Assembly (NCBI RefSeq): GCF_000426865.1
Contig: NZ_AUGE01000012.1
Coordinates: 48,420-112,419 of the forward strand
Direction: 5' to 3'
Length of the DNA stretch: 64,000 bases
DNA from: Citrifermentans bremense R1
GTDB lineage: Bacteria; Desulfobacterota; Desulfuromonadia; Geobacterales; Geobacteraceae
Shown: positions 1-7,633 of the stretch, piece after piece
Layout: the number at the start of each line of letters is the position of its first letter
Position numbering within the stretch: the stretch's first letter is position 1
Program-made: the position numbers and the translations under genes
Notes under the pieces: generated by a model
The model's input: the letters and a program-made list of their open reading frames with translations, nothing else
What the model was told of the DNA's origin: nothing
Database searches by the model: none

Positions 1-2
1 GC

Positions 3-1283
3 TGGTCAGGCACCGGGAGCCAGTGGCACCATTACGGGCGCTCCTACCTCTTCTTCGCCGCCTTCGCCACGCCGCTCGTGGTCTCGGTGCACTCGGTCGT
101 TTCCTGGGACTTCGCCATGAGCCTTCTCCCCGGGTGGCACAGCGCCATCTTCCCCCCCTACTTCGTCGCCGGCGCTATCCACTCCGGGCTCGCCATGGTG
201 ATCACCCTGCTGATCCCGATGCGCAGGTACCTGCGCCTGGAGCGCCTGATCGAGATGCGCCACTTCGAGATGCTGGCGAAGACCATCATCCTCACCGCGA
301 CCATCGTCGGGTACGCCTACGCCGTCGAGGCCTTCATCGCCTGGTACGGCGAGGACCCCATCGAGTGGCAGAACCACCTCTGGCGCGCCTTCGGCCCGCC
401 GGCATGGATGTACTGGCTCTGCGTCGTCTGCAACGTCTTCGTCCCCTGGCTCTTCCTCTTCAAGAAGATGCGGACGAGCCTCGTCCCCCTCTTCGTCATC
501 TCGCTCCTCATCAACCTGGGGATGTGGTTCGAGAGGCTGATGATCATCTACACCTCGCAGGCGCACGACTTCCTCCCGCACAACTTCGGCGGCTATGCGC
601 CCACCTGGGTCGAATTGATGATCACCGCCGGCTCCTTCGGCTTCTTCTTCCTCTTCTTCCTGGGCTTCACCAAGACGCTCCCCACGGTCCCTCTGAGCGA
701 ACTGAAGGAGAAGGTGGCCGACGAGGAGATCAAGCCGGTGGGAAGCTGCGACAGCCGGGTGCGGGAGAGGATCGCCACTCACAGGCCGAGCATCCTGGCG
801 CTCTTCTCCAATGCCGGGCGCCTGGTGGAAGCGGCGAAGCTCTCCTGCGACGGAGGGTTCCAGGTGATGGAGAGCTTCTCGCCGGTGAAGATCGAGGCGC
901 TCGACCACGTGCTCAAAAAGCGCAAGAGCCCGGTCCGCCTCTTCACCCTCGCGGGCGCCGTGAGCGGCCTTGTCGGCGGCTTCTGGCTCGCCGGGGGGAC
1001 GGCGCTGGTGAACCGGCTCATCGTGGGGGGCAAGCCTCCCCTCTCCTGGGTCCCCTTCTGCGTGGTTGCCTTCGAAGGGACCATCCTCCTTGGGTGCCTG
1101 GCCAATCTCCTGGGGCTCGCGCTTTTTTCCCGCCTGTTCCGGTTCAAAACCGCCCCCTATTACGACCCCCGCTTCAGCCGCGACCGCTTCGGGCTCCTGG
1201 TGAGCTGCAAGGCAGGCGAGGTGGACCGGTTGAAAGAGCTGCTGGCCCCAGCCCTCCCGGAGGAAATCCATGTCCACAAGTGA
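3..1283 (+). CDS. Fused ActC-ActD subunit of alternative complex III (5' end outside window)
   Basis: The open frame runs in from the left edge, so the start is missing; 426 residues are visible. Roughly the first 240 residues are hydrophobic NrfD/PsrC-type membrane helices, beginning HYGRSYLFFAAFATPLVVS just before the first in-window ATG. This is the quinol-oxidising ActC type. From about residue 260 the same frame continues as a DUF3341 (ActD) protein with two hydrophobic segments and the typical YYDPRFSRDRFGLLV stretch. No stop or start separates the two, so they are one polypeptide here; in many bacteria actC and actD are separate genes. Alternative complex III moves electrons from quinol to a cytochrome c or directly to the oxidase. 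The stop overlaps the start of the next gene by 14 bases, which indicates translational coupling. The identity is family-level knowledge; the fusion is seen directly. Confidence 0.85.
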   Translation, partial: WSGTGSQWHHYGRSYLFFAAFATPLVVSVHSVVSWDFAMSLLPGWHSAIFPPYFVAGAIHSGLAMVITLLIPMRRYLRLERLIEMRHFEMLAKTIILTATIVGYAYAVEAFIAWYGEDPIEWQNHLWRAFGPPAWMYWLCVVCNVFVPWLFLFKKMRTSLVPLFVISLLINLGMWFERLMIIYTSQAHDFLPHNFGGYAPTWVELMITAGSFGFFFLFFLGFTKTLPTVPLSELKEKVADEEIKPVGSCDSRVRERIATHRPSILALFSNAGRLVEAAKLSCDGGFQVMESFSPVKIEALDHVLKKRKSPVRLFTLAGAVSGLVGGFWLAGGTALVNRLIVGGKPPLSWVPFCVVAFEGTILLGCLANLLGLALFSRLFRFKTAPYYDPRFSRDRFGLLVSCKAGEVDRLKELLAPALPEEIHVHK

Positions 1284-2346
1284 CCGCGGACATAGCTCGA
1301 AGAGCTGGGGCATCGGCTGGGGCGTCGCCGCCGTCGCCGGGATCGCGCTCTGGGCGCTCCTGCTTAGGGGGGAGGACCCCGCCCGGGCCTGGCGCTCGCT
1401 CCTGGTCAACTTCCTCTTCTTCAGCTCGCTTTCCGCCGGGCTCGTGGTCTGGCCGGCGCTGGTAAGGGCCTGCAACGGTAAGTGGCAGCTGGGAGTGGAG
1501 CGGCTTGCCAGCGCCGCCATAGCCTTCGCCCTCCCCTCCCTTCTCGCCCTTCTCCTCCTCTGGGGGGGGAGCGGCGCCTGGGCGCCTTGGTACCGGGTGA
1601 ACTTCCACCAGGGGATCTGGCTGAGCAACAGCTTCCTCTTCGCACGCGACCTGGCGGCGCTCCTGTTGTTCTGGGGCTCGGCCGCCTTCCATCTGGCCCG
1701 GCGGCGCAAAGGAAGCGGCAGGCGCTCGGGGGGCATCCTGCTGGTGGTCTACTCCCTGGTTTTCTCCCTCTTAGGCTTCGACCTGGTGATGGCGCTCGAT
1801 CCCCACTTTCGCAGCAACCTGGCCGGAGGCTACTTCTTCATGTCCGGGCTCTACATCGGCATCAGCGCCTGGGCCCTCATCGCCTGCCTGAAGGGGGGGG
1901 CGAAGCCCAAGCAGCTGCACGACCTGGGCAACCTGGTGCTCGCCTTCAGCCTGATGACCACCTACCTCATGTATGCGCATCTGCTCCCCTTCTGGTACGA
2001 GAACCTCCCCCCGGAGATCCGGTTCCTGGTGCCGCGCATGCACAACGAAAACTGGTCCCCGGTGAGCGTCGCACTCCTTTGCACCGTCTACTTCGGTCCG
2101 CTGGTGCTGCTCCTTCCCGCCCGCTTCAAGGAAAACCGCTTCACGCTGGGCGCGGTGGCCCTCCTGGTCGTGGCAGGGATGTGGCTGGAGCGCTGGTGGC
2201 TGGTGGCGCCGACCTTCGACCCGCTGGCGAGGCTCGGCCTGAGCGAGCTCTCGCTCGCCCTCGGGTGCACCGGACTCCTCGGGCTGGGGATGCTGATCAG
2301 TCCGCGCCACCTGCCGCCGGATGCGGCGGACGGGGATAAACCATGA
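1270..2346 (+). CDS. ActF-like membrane subunit of alternative complex III
   Basis: A 358-residue integral membrane protein with about ten predicted helices. It shows ActF-type signatures such as VNFHQGIWLSNSFLFARDL, a segment around MALDPHFRSNLAGGYFFMSG, and HLLPFWYENLPPEIRF. ActF is the second NrfD-related quinone-site subunit of alternative complex III (quinol:electron acceptor oxidoreductase). It starts inside the end of the ActC-ActD gene and its own stop overlaps the next ATG by four bases, so the three genes are one tightly packed transcript. Assignment rests on these motifs and on the neighbours. Which quinone it uses is not visible in the sequence; Geobacter relatives use menaquinone. 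Confidence 0.8.
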   Translation: MSTSDRGHSSKSWGIGWGVAAVAGIALWALLLRGEDPARAWRSLLVNFLFFSSLSAGLVVWPALVRACNGKWQLGVERLASAAIAFALPSLLALLLLWGGSGAWAPWYRVNFHQGIWLSNSFLFARDLAALLLFWGSAAFHLARRRKGSGRRSGGILLVVYSLVFSLLGFDLVMALDPHFRSNLAGGYFFMSGLYIGISAWALIACLKGGAKPKQLHDLGNLVLAFSLMTTYLMYAHLLPFWYENLPPEIRFLVPRMHNENWSPVSVALLCTVYFGPLVLLLPARFKENRFTLGAVALLVVAGMWLERWWLVAPTFDPLARLGLSELSLALGCTGLLGLGMLISPRHLPPDAADGDKP

Positions 2347-2894
2347 GCCCCGCCTCCGAAGACAAGAACATGAAGAAATGGAAGACGCCCCTTTGGGCGG
2401 CGGTGGCCGCGGCTTTCGTGGTGCTCCTCTCCTTTTTCGCGGCCCTCGTCTACCTGGACCAGCTCTACCCGGTCGGGCTGGGGCCGCGCCAGCCGATCCC
2501 CTTCAGCCACCGGGTGCACGCCGGGGTGAAGAGGATCAGCTGCTTCATGTGCCACAGCGAGGCTCACCGCTCGTCGCGCGCGGGGATACCGCCGCTTCAG
2601 ACCTGCATCCTCTGCCACTCGCGCATCATCAGGACCTATCCCTACATCGCCAAGCTGCGGGCTCTGGCGGCGTCGAACCAGCCGGTGATCTGGGCGCGGG
2701 TGAACTGGCTCCCCGAGTTCGTCTACTTCGACCACTCGATGCACATCCAGCGCGGCATCGACTGCGGCCACTGCCACGGGGACGTCTCCCGTATGGACCG
2801 GGTCTCGAAAGCGCGCAAATTCCAGATGGGTTTCTGCATCCAGTGCCACCGCTACAACCGCGCGACGCACGACTGCTTCACTTGCCACAGGTAG
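2343..2894 (+). CDS. Membrane-anchored pentahaem cytochrome c (ActA-like)
   Basis: This 183-residue protein has one N-terminal membrane anchor (about residues 15-37) and five CxxCH haem-c motifs: CFMCH, CILCH, CGHCH, CIQCH and CFTCH. The last lies at the extreme C-terminus. Five haems and a single anchor fit ActA, the pentahaem subunit of alternative complex III, which passes electrons in the periplasm from the quinol-oxidising subunits to the terminal oxidase or a small cytochrome. A four-base overlap with actF and the following oxidase gene support this. ActA is more often first in act operons; here it follows actF. A generic cytochrome c7/NrfH-like protein is the alternative. Confidence 0.8.
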   Translation: MSPASEDKNMKKWKTPLWAAVAAAFVVLLSFFAALVYLDQLYPVGLGPRQPIPFSHRVHAGVKRISCFMCHSEAHRSSRAGIPPLQTCILCHSRIIRTYPYIAKLRALAASNQPVIWARVNWLPEFVYFDHSMHIQRGIDCGHCHGDVSRMDRVSKARKFQMGFCIQCHRYNRATHDCFTCHR

Positions 2895-2927
2895 TCCCAT
2901 CTCGGGAAGAGAGGAGCCAGGCAAAGC

Positions 2928-4319
2928 ATGTTCAAATTCGCCTCCAAACCGCAAAGCGCAGCTCTCGCCTTCATGGTGTCCGGTTCGGTCTGGTTCGTCG
3001 TCGGCGCCGTCTACGGCTTCATGTCCGCCATACACCTGGTCGCCCCCGAGTTCCTGCCGCACGTGGGCGCGCTGGTCTTCGGGCGCGAGCGGCCGGTCCA
3101 CGTCAACACCATGCTTTACGGCTTCGTCGGGCCCATGCTGGTGGGGTGCGGCCTGTACTACCTCCCGGCCCTGTTGCGGACCCGGCTTTGGTCCGAGCCG
3201 CTCGCCTGGGCCGCCTTCTTCTTCTGGAACCTGACCGTCCTGAGCGGCCCCGTGGGGTTCGCCTTCGGGATCACCCAGGGGCGCGAGTACAACGAGTACG
3301 TCTGGCTCGCCGACGTCTCGCTGGTGATCGCCGTGGTCTGCCTCATCGTCAACAGCGCGCTCACCATCGCCAACCGCCAGGAAGAGCAGATCTACGTCTC
3401 GATCTGGTACTTCATGGCCACCTTCCTCTGGACCGCCAGCAACTACCCTCTGGGGAACGTGATGTGGCACCCGGCGACCGGGGCCATGCCGGGGCTGATC
3501 GATTCCATCTTCCTCTGGTTCTGGGGGCACAACCTCCCCGGGCTCCTGATCACCCCGCTCGCCACCGGGGCCGCCTATTTCGTCATTCCCCGGGTGGCAA
3601 GGACGCCGCTCAACTCGCACACCCTGTCGCTATTGGGCTTCTGGCTCTTGATCGCGCTCTACTCGCACATAGGGGGGCACCACGTGCTGCAGTCCCCGAT
3701 CCCCAACTGGCTTAAGACCGTCTCCGTCGTGGACTCCATCGCCATGGTCCTTCCCGTCTCCATCGTCGTCATCAACCTCTGGATGACGGCCCGCAACTTC
3801 GGGCGGCGCATCTGGGGGGACCCGGCGGCCAGGCTCGTCATGGGGGGTGTCGTCTGGTACATCGTCACCTGCATCCAGGGCCCCTTGCAGTCGCTCCCCT
3901 TCCTGCAGCGGGTGACCCACTTCAACAATTGGACCGTAGGGCACGCCCACATTGCCATGCTCGGCTTCGGCGGCTACATAGCTCTCGGGGCGATGTGGCA
4001 CATCGTCCCCCTCATCACCGGGCGCGAGCTCTACTCGAAGAAGCTGGTCTCGCTGCAGTTCGGCCTGGTCACCTTCGGCCTCACCGGGTTTTTCCTGGTG
4101 CTGACCGCGGCGGGGCTGGTGCAGGGGACCGCCTGGCACAACGGGGAGACCGTGCTCCGGGTGCTCCCCCAACTGGTCCCCTTCATGGCGTCGCGCGCAG
4201 CCCTCGGGGTCTTCATTTTCACCGCCTCGCTGGTCGGGCTCTACAACCTGCTCATGTCCTTACGCCGCGGCGAGGAGCAAGAGGGGGCGCAGCTTAAGCG
4301 CGCGGAGGATGCGGCATGA
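2928..4319 (+). CDS. ccoN: cbb3-type cytochrome oxidase subunit I (CcoN-like)
   Basis: A 463-residue haem-copper oxidase catalytic subunit with about twelve helices. The frame contains RPVHVNTMLYGF (low-spin haem ligand), FWGHNLPG and YSHIGGHHVLQSPIPNW (copper-B histidines), and VGHAHIAMLGF (haem ligands). The HH pair followed by SPIPNWLKT is the C-family (cbb3) pattern. The protein reduces oxygen to water at the inner membrane. A nitric oxide reductase (NorB) reading is less likely because of the next gene, which is CcoO-like, and the CcoS and CcoI genes downstream. It starts 33 bases after the pentahaem gene behind an AGGAG-type site and overlaps the next gene by four bases. Confidence 0.87.
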   Translation: MFKFASKPQSAALAFMVSGSVWFVVGAVYGFMSAIHLVAPEFLPHVGALVFGRERPVHVNTMLYGFVGPMLVGCGLYYLPALLRTRLWSEPLAWAAFFFWNLTVLSGPVGFAFGITQGREYNEYVWLADVSLVIAVVCLIVNSALTIANRQEEQIYVSIWYFMATFLWTASNYPLGNVMWHPATGAMPGLIDSIFLWFWGHNLPGLLITPLATGAAYFVIPRVARTPLNSHTLSLLGFWLLIALYSHIGGHHVLQSPIPNWLKTVSVVDSIAMVLPVSIVVINLWMTARNFGRRIWGDPAARLVMGGVVWYIVTCIQGPLQSLPFLQRVTHFNNWTVGHAHIAMLGFGGYIALGAMWHIVPLITGRELYSKKLVSLQFGLVTFGLTGFFLVLTAAGLVQGTAWHNGETVLRVLPQLVPFMASRAALGVFIFTASLVGLYNLLMSLRRGEEQEGAQLKRAEDAA

Positions 4320-5335
4320 AGATGACCCCTGCCGTCCTCATCGTCGGTGCGCTGATGGTCTTCTGGGCCTCCGCCTTCATCATCGTGGGGATACCCTCCC
4401 TCACCATGAAGGAAACCCCTTCCGAGATCTGGCGCCCGCTCACCCCGCTGGAAAAGGCCGGCCACAGGCTCTACGTCAAAAACGGCTGCAGCTACTGCCA
4501 TTCCCTCTTCATCAGGGTGAACGACTGGGACATAGGCGCCGAGCGGATCGCCAAGGCGGGCGACTATGTCGGCGTCGAGCCCGCCATCCTTGGCTCAGAG
4601 AGAACCGGCCCGGACCTCTCGCAGGAGGGGGGGGAGCACAGCGACGACTGGAACATCGCCCATTTCACCAACCCCCGCTTCACCAGTCCCATTTCGCTCA
4701 TGCCCTCGTGGGATTTTCTGACCGAGAGCGAGATAACGGCCTTGACCGCCTACGTCCAATCGCAGGGGGGAAAGCATGCGGACCTGCGCCAGGCGCGGCA
4801 GAGGGAGTGGAAAAAGCAGGCGGTGGAGGCCTACAGCGGCGGGTTCGACCGCAACATCGAGTGGCTGCACGCGCAGGTCCCCGAGGTCTGGCGACGCATG
4901 CCTAACCCCTACCCGGCAACGGAAGCCGCGCTGCAGCGGGGGAAGCGGATCTACCAGCAGCTCTGCGTCAACTGCCACTCGCCGGTAGGCGACGGCAACG
5001 GCCCGGCGATGCCCTTTCTGAGCCCCCCTCCGCTGAACTTCACCACGCTGCGCCGGCACATGGTCGAGAACAGGTACATCGGGGGGATCTTCTACTACCA
5101 GATCATGAACGGGATTACCGGGACCGCCATGCCCTACTTCAAGAAGCACCTGGAGAGCGAGAAGATCTGGGATCTGGCCAACTATCTGGCCGTCTCCTTC
5201 GTGGGGCACACCGACGCCAACACCGAACCCCGCGGCATCGACGCCTCCTTCGAGGGGGCGTGGGAGAACAGGTACCCACCTCCGGGGAGGGAAAGGCCGG
5301 ACCTGCCCGTGGCGCCGCCGGCGCCGGTGCCGTGA
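4316..5335 (+). CDS. CcoO-like cytochrome c fused to a second haem-c domain
   Basis: This 339-residue protein has an N-terminal membrane anchor (residues about 4-27). The first haem c at CSYCH (residue about 58) sits in the CcoO context of LYVKNGCSYCHSLFIR followed by DWDIGAERIAKAGDYVG. A second CVNCH at about residue 220 lies in a typical class-I cytochrome c domain that ends before a Pro-rich tail. So the CcoO electron-entry subunit and a CcoP-like haem domain are joined. No separate CcoP or CcoQ follows. It would pass electrons from alternative complex III or a soluble cytochrome to CcoN. It overlaps ccoN by four bases. The mono-haem CcoO and di-haem CcoP of other bacteria are usually separate genes. 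Confidence 0.82.
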   Translation: MKMTPAVLIVGALMVFWASAFIIVGIPSLTMKETPSEIWRPLTPLEKAGHRLYVKNGCSYCHSLFIRVNDWDIGAERIAKAGDYVGVEPAILGSERTGPDLSQEGGEHSDDWNIAHFTNPRFTSPISLMPSWDFLTESEITALTAYVQSQGGKHADLRQARQREWKKQAVEAYSGGFDRNIEWLHAQVPEVWRRMPNPYPATEAALQRGKRIYQQLCVNCHSPVGDGNGPAMPFLSPPPLNFTTLRRHMVENRYIGGIFYYQIMNGITGTAMPYFKKHLESEKIWDLANYLAVSFVGHTDANTEPRGIDASFEGAWENRYPPPGRERPDLPVAPPAPVP

Positions 5336-5452
5336 TGCCGGGACTGGAGGGGGCTTTCGGATGCTCCCCCCTCCCAACCTCCCCCCTCCGGGGGGAGGAG
5401 TGAGCGTAGCTTCAGCGAAGGTGGAAGCGAAGGTGATAATAAGGAGCTGCAA
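5336..5452 (+). repeat. C-run/G-run palindromic spacer inside the oxidase operon
   Basis: This 117-base spacer contains two C-rich runs followed by a G-run that can pair with them (5367-5399). A stretch about AGTGAGCGTAGCTTCAGCG follows. The arrangement looks like a dispersed GC-rich palindromic repeat inserted between operon genes rather than unique sequence. It ends in the AAGGAG site used by the next gene. Whether copies exist elsewhere in the genome cannot be seen from this window. Confidence 0.4.
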
Positions 5453-5680
5453 GTGAACCCGATGGAAGGAAACGCATTCCTGTTCTTGTGGATCGGCTTT
5501 CTGCTGCTGATGAGCACCGCCCTCGGCACACTCTTCCTCTGGGCCATACGCGCCGGGCAGTTCTCCAACCAGGAGCGCGCGCGTTACCTGGCATTGGATG
5601 CGGCGATCCCTGACCTGGAGCCGCCAACTGAAACCGCGCCGCAGGCAAAAGGGAAGCAGACAAGGCCGGAAGAGGTGTAA
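5453..5680 (+). CDS. ccoS: cbb3 oxidase assembly protein CcoS-like
   Basis: A 75-residue protein with one membrane helix followed by LFLWAIRAGQFSNQERAR, the CcoS hallmark (helix, then a W-A-x-x-x-G-Q-F stretch). CcoS helps insert cofactors into the cbb3 catalytic subunit. A GTG start is chosen because AAGGAG lies six bases upstream; the ATG three codons later is 15 bases from that site. It follows the GC-rich spacer after the CcoO-like gene and is co-directional with the rest of the cluster. The C-terminal 25 residues (Pro/Glu/Lys-rich) are longer than the core of the family. Confidence 0.75.
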   Translation: MNPMEGNAFLFLWIGFLLLMSTALGTLFLWAIRAGQFSNQERARYLALDAAIPDLEPPTETAPQAKGKQTRPEEV

Positions 5681-5697
5681 AGGCGGAGGGAACTGCC

Positions 5698-5976
5698 ATG
5701 ATGCTCTACCTGTACGTGCTGCAGAACCAGTGGATCGTCTTGTCCCTTCTGGGAGGCGCCATCCTCACGCTCCTTATGTGCCTCACCTACCAGGCACTTT
5801 GGGTTCCGCGCGGCACGGAGACGGAGAGCGAAGGGATCAAGGTCAAGGACGTCCGCAGCTTTACCGCCTGGATTAAAAGCTTCGTCCCCTGGACCGTCAT
5901 CCTGCTCATCCTGGCGAGCCTGGCCTTCACCATCTTCGAAATAACCCGAAACAACGCGATTCCGCCCAACTGGTGA
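5698..5976 (+). CDS. Small two-helix membrane protein of the oxidase cluster, unknown function
   Basis: A 92-residue protein with two hydrophobic segments (about residues 8-30 and 62-84) separated by a charged loop, ending NAIPPNW. It starts at the first of two adjacent ATG codons behind GGAGGG. I do not recognise a family. Its place between ccoS and the cytochrome c / copper genes suggests a small accessory subunit or assembly factor for the oxidase or alternative complex III; this is inference from position only. Its size and two-helix layout could match a CcoQ- or CcoH-like role, but I see no diagnostic motif. Confidence 0.65.
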   Translation: MMLYLYVLQNQWIVLSLLGGAILTLLMCLTYQALWVPRGTETESEGIKVKDVRSFTAWIKSFVPWTVILLILASLAFTIFEITRNNAIPPNW

Positions 5977-5984
5977 GGCGACTC

Positions 5985-6269
5985 ATGGAAACTCCCCGAT
6001 ACGACGAGAAGCAGGAACTGCCCTCCCCGTGGGAATGGATCATCCTCACGGTCTTCAGCGCCATGATCATGGGCTTTGGCTGGATCGTCTACCTGCTTGT
6101 CGCCGATGCACCGCGGTTCTGGGACTTCGGGCAGCTCCCGGACGCGCCGGCTGAATCGATCTATTCCAGCATTACCCCGGAGAAGCAGCGGCTGCCCAGG
6201 CGGCAGATAGCGCCGCTCCCTGAGGCGATGCCGCTGCCTGTCATCGTCCCCAAGGGGGCGCGCAAATGA
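5985..6269 (+). CDS. Small single-helix membrane protein of the oxidase cluster, unknown function
   Basis: A 94-residue protein with a hydrophilic N-terminus, one helix (about residues 17-39) and a proline-rich C-terminal tail likely on the periplasmic side. I chose the ATG at 5985, nine bases after the previous stop, with GAGG at 5975; a GTG twelve bases earlier is in frame. No family recognised. It overlaps the following cytochrome c gene by four bases, so it is translated with the oxidase module and is likely an accessory protein of it. Confidence 0.6.
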   Translation: METPRYDEKQELPSPWEWIILTVFSAMIMGFGWIVYLLVADAPRFWDFGQLPDAPAESIYSSITPEKQRLPRRQIAPLPEAMPLPVIVPKGARK

Positions 6270-6766
6270 AGAAGTTGATCGCGCTGATAATAGTGGCCCC
6301 CCCGCTCATCTTCGCCGTCGTCTTCGGCTACCTCCTGGTCAAGGGACCCAGGATGACAGTGCAGCACCACTTCCGCGAGTTCCAGACTGTTCTCCCGCCG
6401 CCGCCTCCCGGGACCGTCAGCGCGCAACCGGACGCCTCTCGCATTCCCGCCGGCGCCGCTTTGGCGCTGGTAAAAAACCCGCTCCCCGCCAATCCGCAGA
6501 ACCTGGAACGCGGCGGGATCTACTACAGCTACTACTGCCTCTTCTGCCATGGGGAGGGGGGCGCTGGAGACGGGCCGGTCGGGCACAGCTACATCCCGGT
6601 ACCCGCCGACCTGAGGGGAGCGAAAGTAGCGGGATACAGCGACGGGGAATTGCTTCGGGCCATGCTCACCGGGGCGGGGCACGAGCCGGTGCTGGAGCGG
6701 GTGGTTCCCCCGGAGCAGCGCTTTCACCTGGCCCTTTTCGTTCGCTCCCTCGCCCGAGCCCGTTAG
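6266..6766 (+). CDS. Membrane-anchored monohaem cytochrome c
   Basis: A 166-residue protein with an N-terminal anchor or uncleaved signal (residues about 4-25), a Pro-rich linker, and one CLFCH haem motif in a class-I cytochrome c domain (IYYSYYCLFCHGEGGAGDG). No clear axial methionine context could be assigned by eye. It resembles ActE-type or CcoP-domain cytochromes and may shuttle electrons between alternative complex III and the oxidase. Its N-terminus overlaps the previous gene by four bases. The exact partner is inferred from position. Confidence 0.78.
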   Translation: MKKLIALIIVAPPLIFAVVFGYLLVKGPRMTVQHHFREFQTVLPPPPPGTVSAQPDASRIPAGAALALVKNPLPANPQNLERGGIYYSYYCLFCHGEGGAGDGPVGHSYIPVPADLRGAKVAGYSDGELLRAMLTGAGHEPVLERVVPPEQRFHLALFVRSLARAR

Positions 6767-6853
6767 CTCTGCGGCACAACGTTCACCCGGCCTTTGGCCA
6801 CCCTCGCCCGTACGGCGAGTGGATTTTTCCCCTGCTGGGGGGAGGAGGGCATC

Positions 6854-7633
6854 TTGGAAATTGAAGGCCTCACTCACCATCTCTGGATCGGATTCGCCGG
6901 CGGACTCGTCGCCTGCGCCCACTGCGTCAGCATGTGCGGCGGGTTCGTGCTGCACCTGTCACGGGAAAAGGAGCGCCAGGACATGCTGGCTGGGCAGTTC
7001 CTGTGGCAGGCCGGCAGGCTCTGCAGCTATCTCTTCCTGGGTGCTGTCGCCGGTTTCACCGGCGGCTATTTCCAGCTCCTGCTGCAGCGCCACGGCCTGT
7101 GGCAAAACCTGTTGAGCTACGGGGCGGCGGCAGTCATGTTCCTCATGGGCGCGAGCCTTCTGGGCCTGCTTCCCTTGCGGGGTGAGGCGAACAGGGGGAT
7201 GTTTTCCTCGACCCTTTCCGCCCTTGCCGCCAGGCTTTGCACCGATTCCTCTCCCGGGTCCGCCCTCACCATGGGGATCGTCACCGGCTTTCTTCCCTGC
7301 CCCATCGTCGTCGCTTTCCTCGCCTATTCCCTGCAGACCGGCTCCGTCCTCTCCGGCCTCGCCACCATGGCCGCACTGGCGGCCGGGACCTCGCTGCCGC
7401 TTCTCGCGCTGGGGAGCGCGGCGCGGCTCACCCGGTGGCACCTGCGCGCCTGGGGGGCGCGGGCCGGCGGCGCCGTCCTGCTCCTCTTCGCCCTGGGAAC
7501 CGCCCTCCGGGGGTCCAGCTTCTACCACAGGCTCCTCGGCTGTCCCCCGACTCCCGGGGCGCATACAATCAGCGCCAGCGCTCATTCCGCGACCGGCGCC
7601 TGGAGGGGCGATGCCTACGACAGCGGCCGCTAG
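6854..7633 (+). CDS. SafE/DsbD-like membrane protein of the oxidase maturation module
   Basis: A membrane protein of about 259 residues with six hydrophobic segments and the CAHCVSMCGG motif near the start, characteristic of the UreH/SafE-like DsbD-type family often found next to CcoI and cbb3 genes. The likely job is copper or thiol/haem maturation of the oxidase; family knowledge does not settle which. The TTG at 6854 is preferred because GGAGGAGGG ends four bases upstream; a TTG 60 bases earlier has no such site. The end overlaps the start of the copper ATPase by 23 bases. Confidence 0.75.
   Translation: MEIEGLTHHLWIGFAGGLVACAHCVSMCGGFVLHLSREKERQDMLAGQFLWQAGRLCSYLFLGAVAGFTGGYFQLLLQRHGLWQNLLSYGAAAVMFLMGASLLGLLPLRGEANRGMFSSTLSALAARLCTDSSPGSALTMGIVTGFLPCPIVVAFLAYSLQTGSVLSGLATMAALAAGTSLPLLALGSAARLTRWHLRAWGARAGGAVLLLFALGTALRGSSFYHRLLGCPPTPGAHTISASAHSATGAWRGDAYDSGR

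Noticed and set aside
6..1736. Long minus-strand open frame (576 codons) opposite the act genes
   Set aside because: It is antisense to well-supported genes, has low-complexity Arg/Glu/Pro composition and no ribosome site; it is a by-product of high GC.
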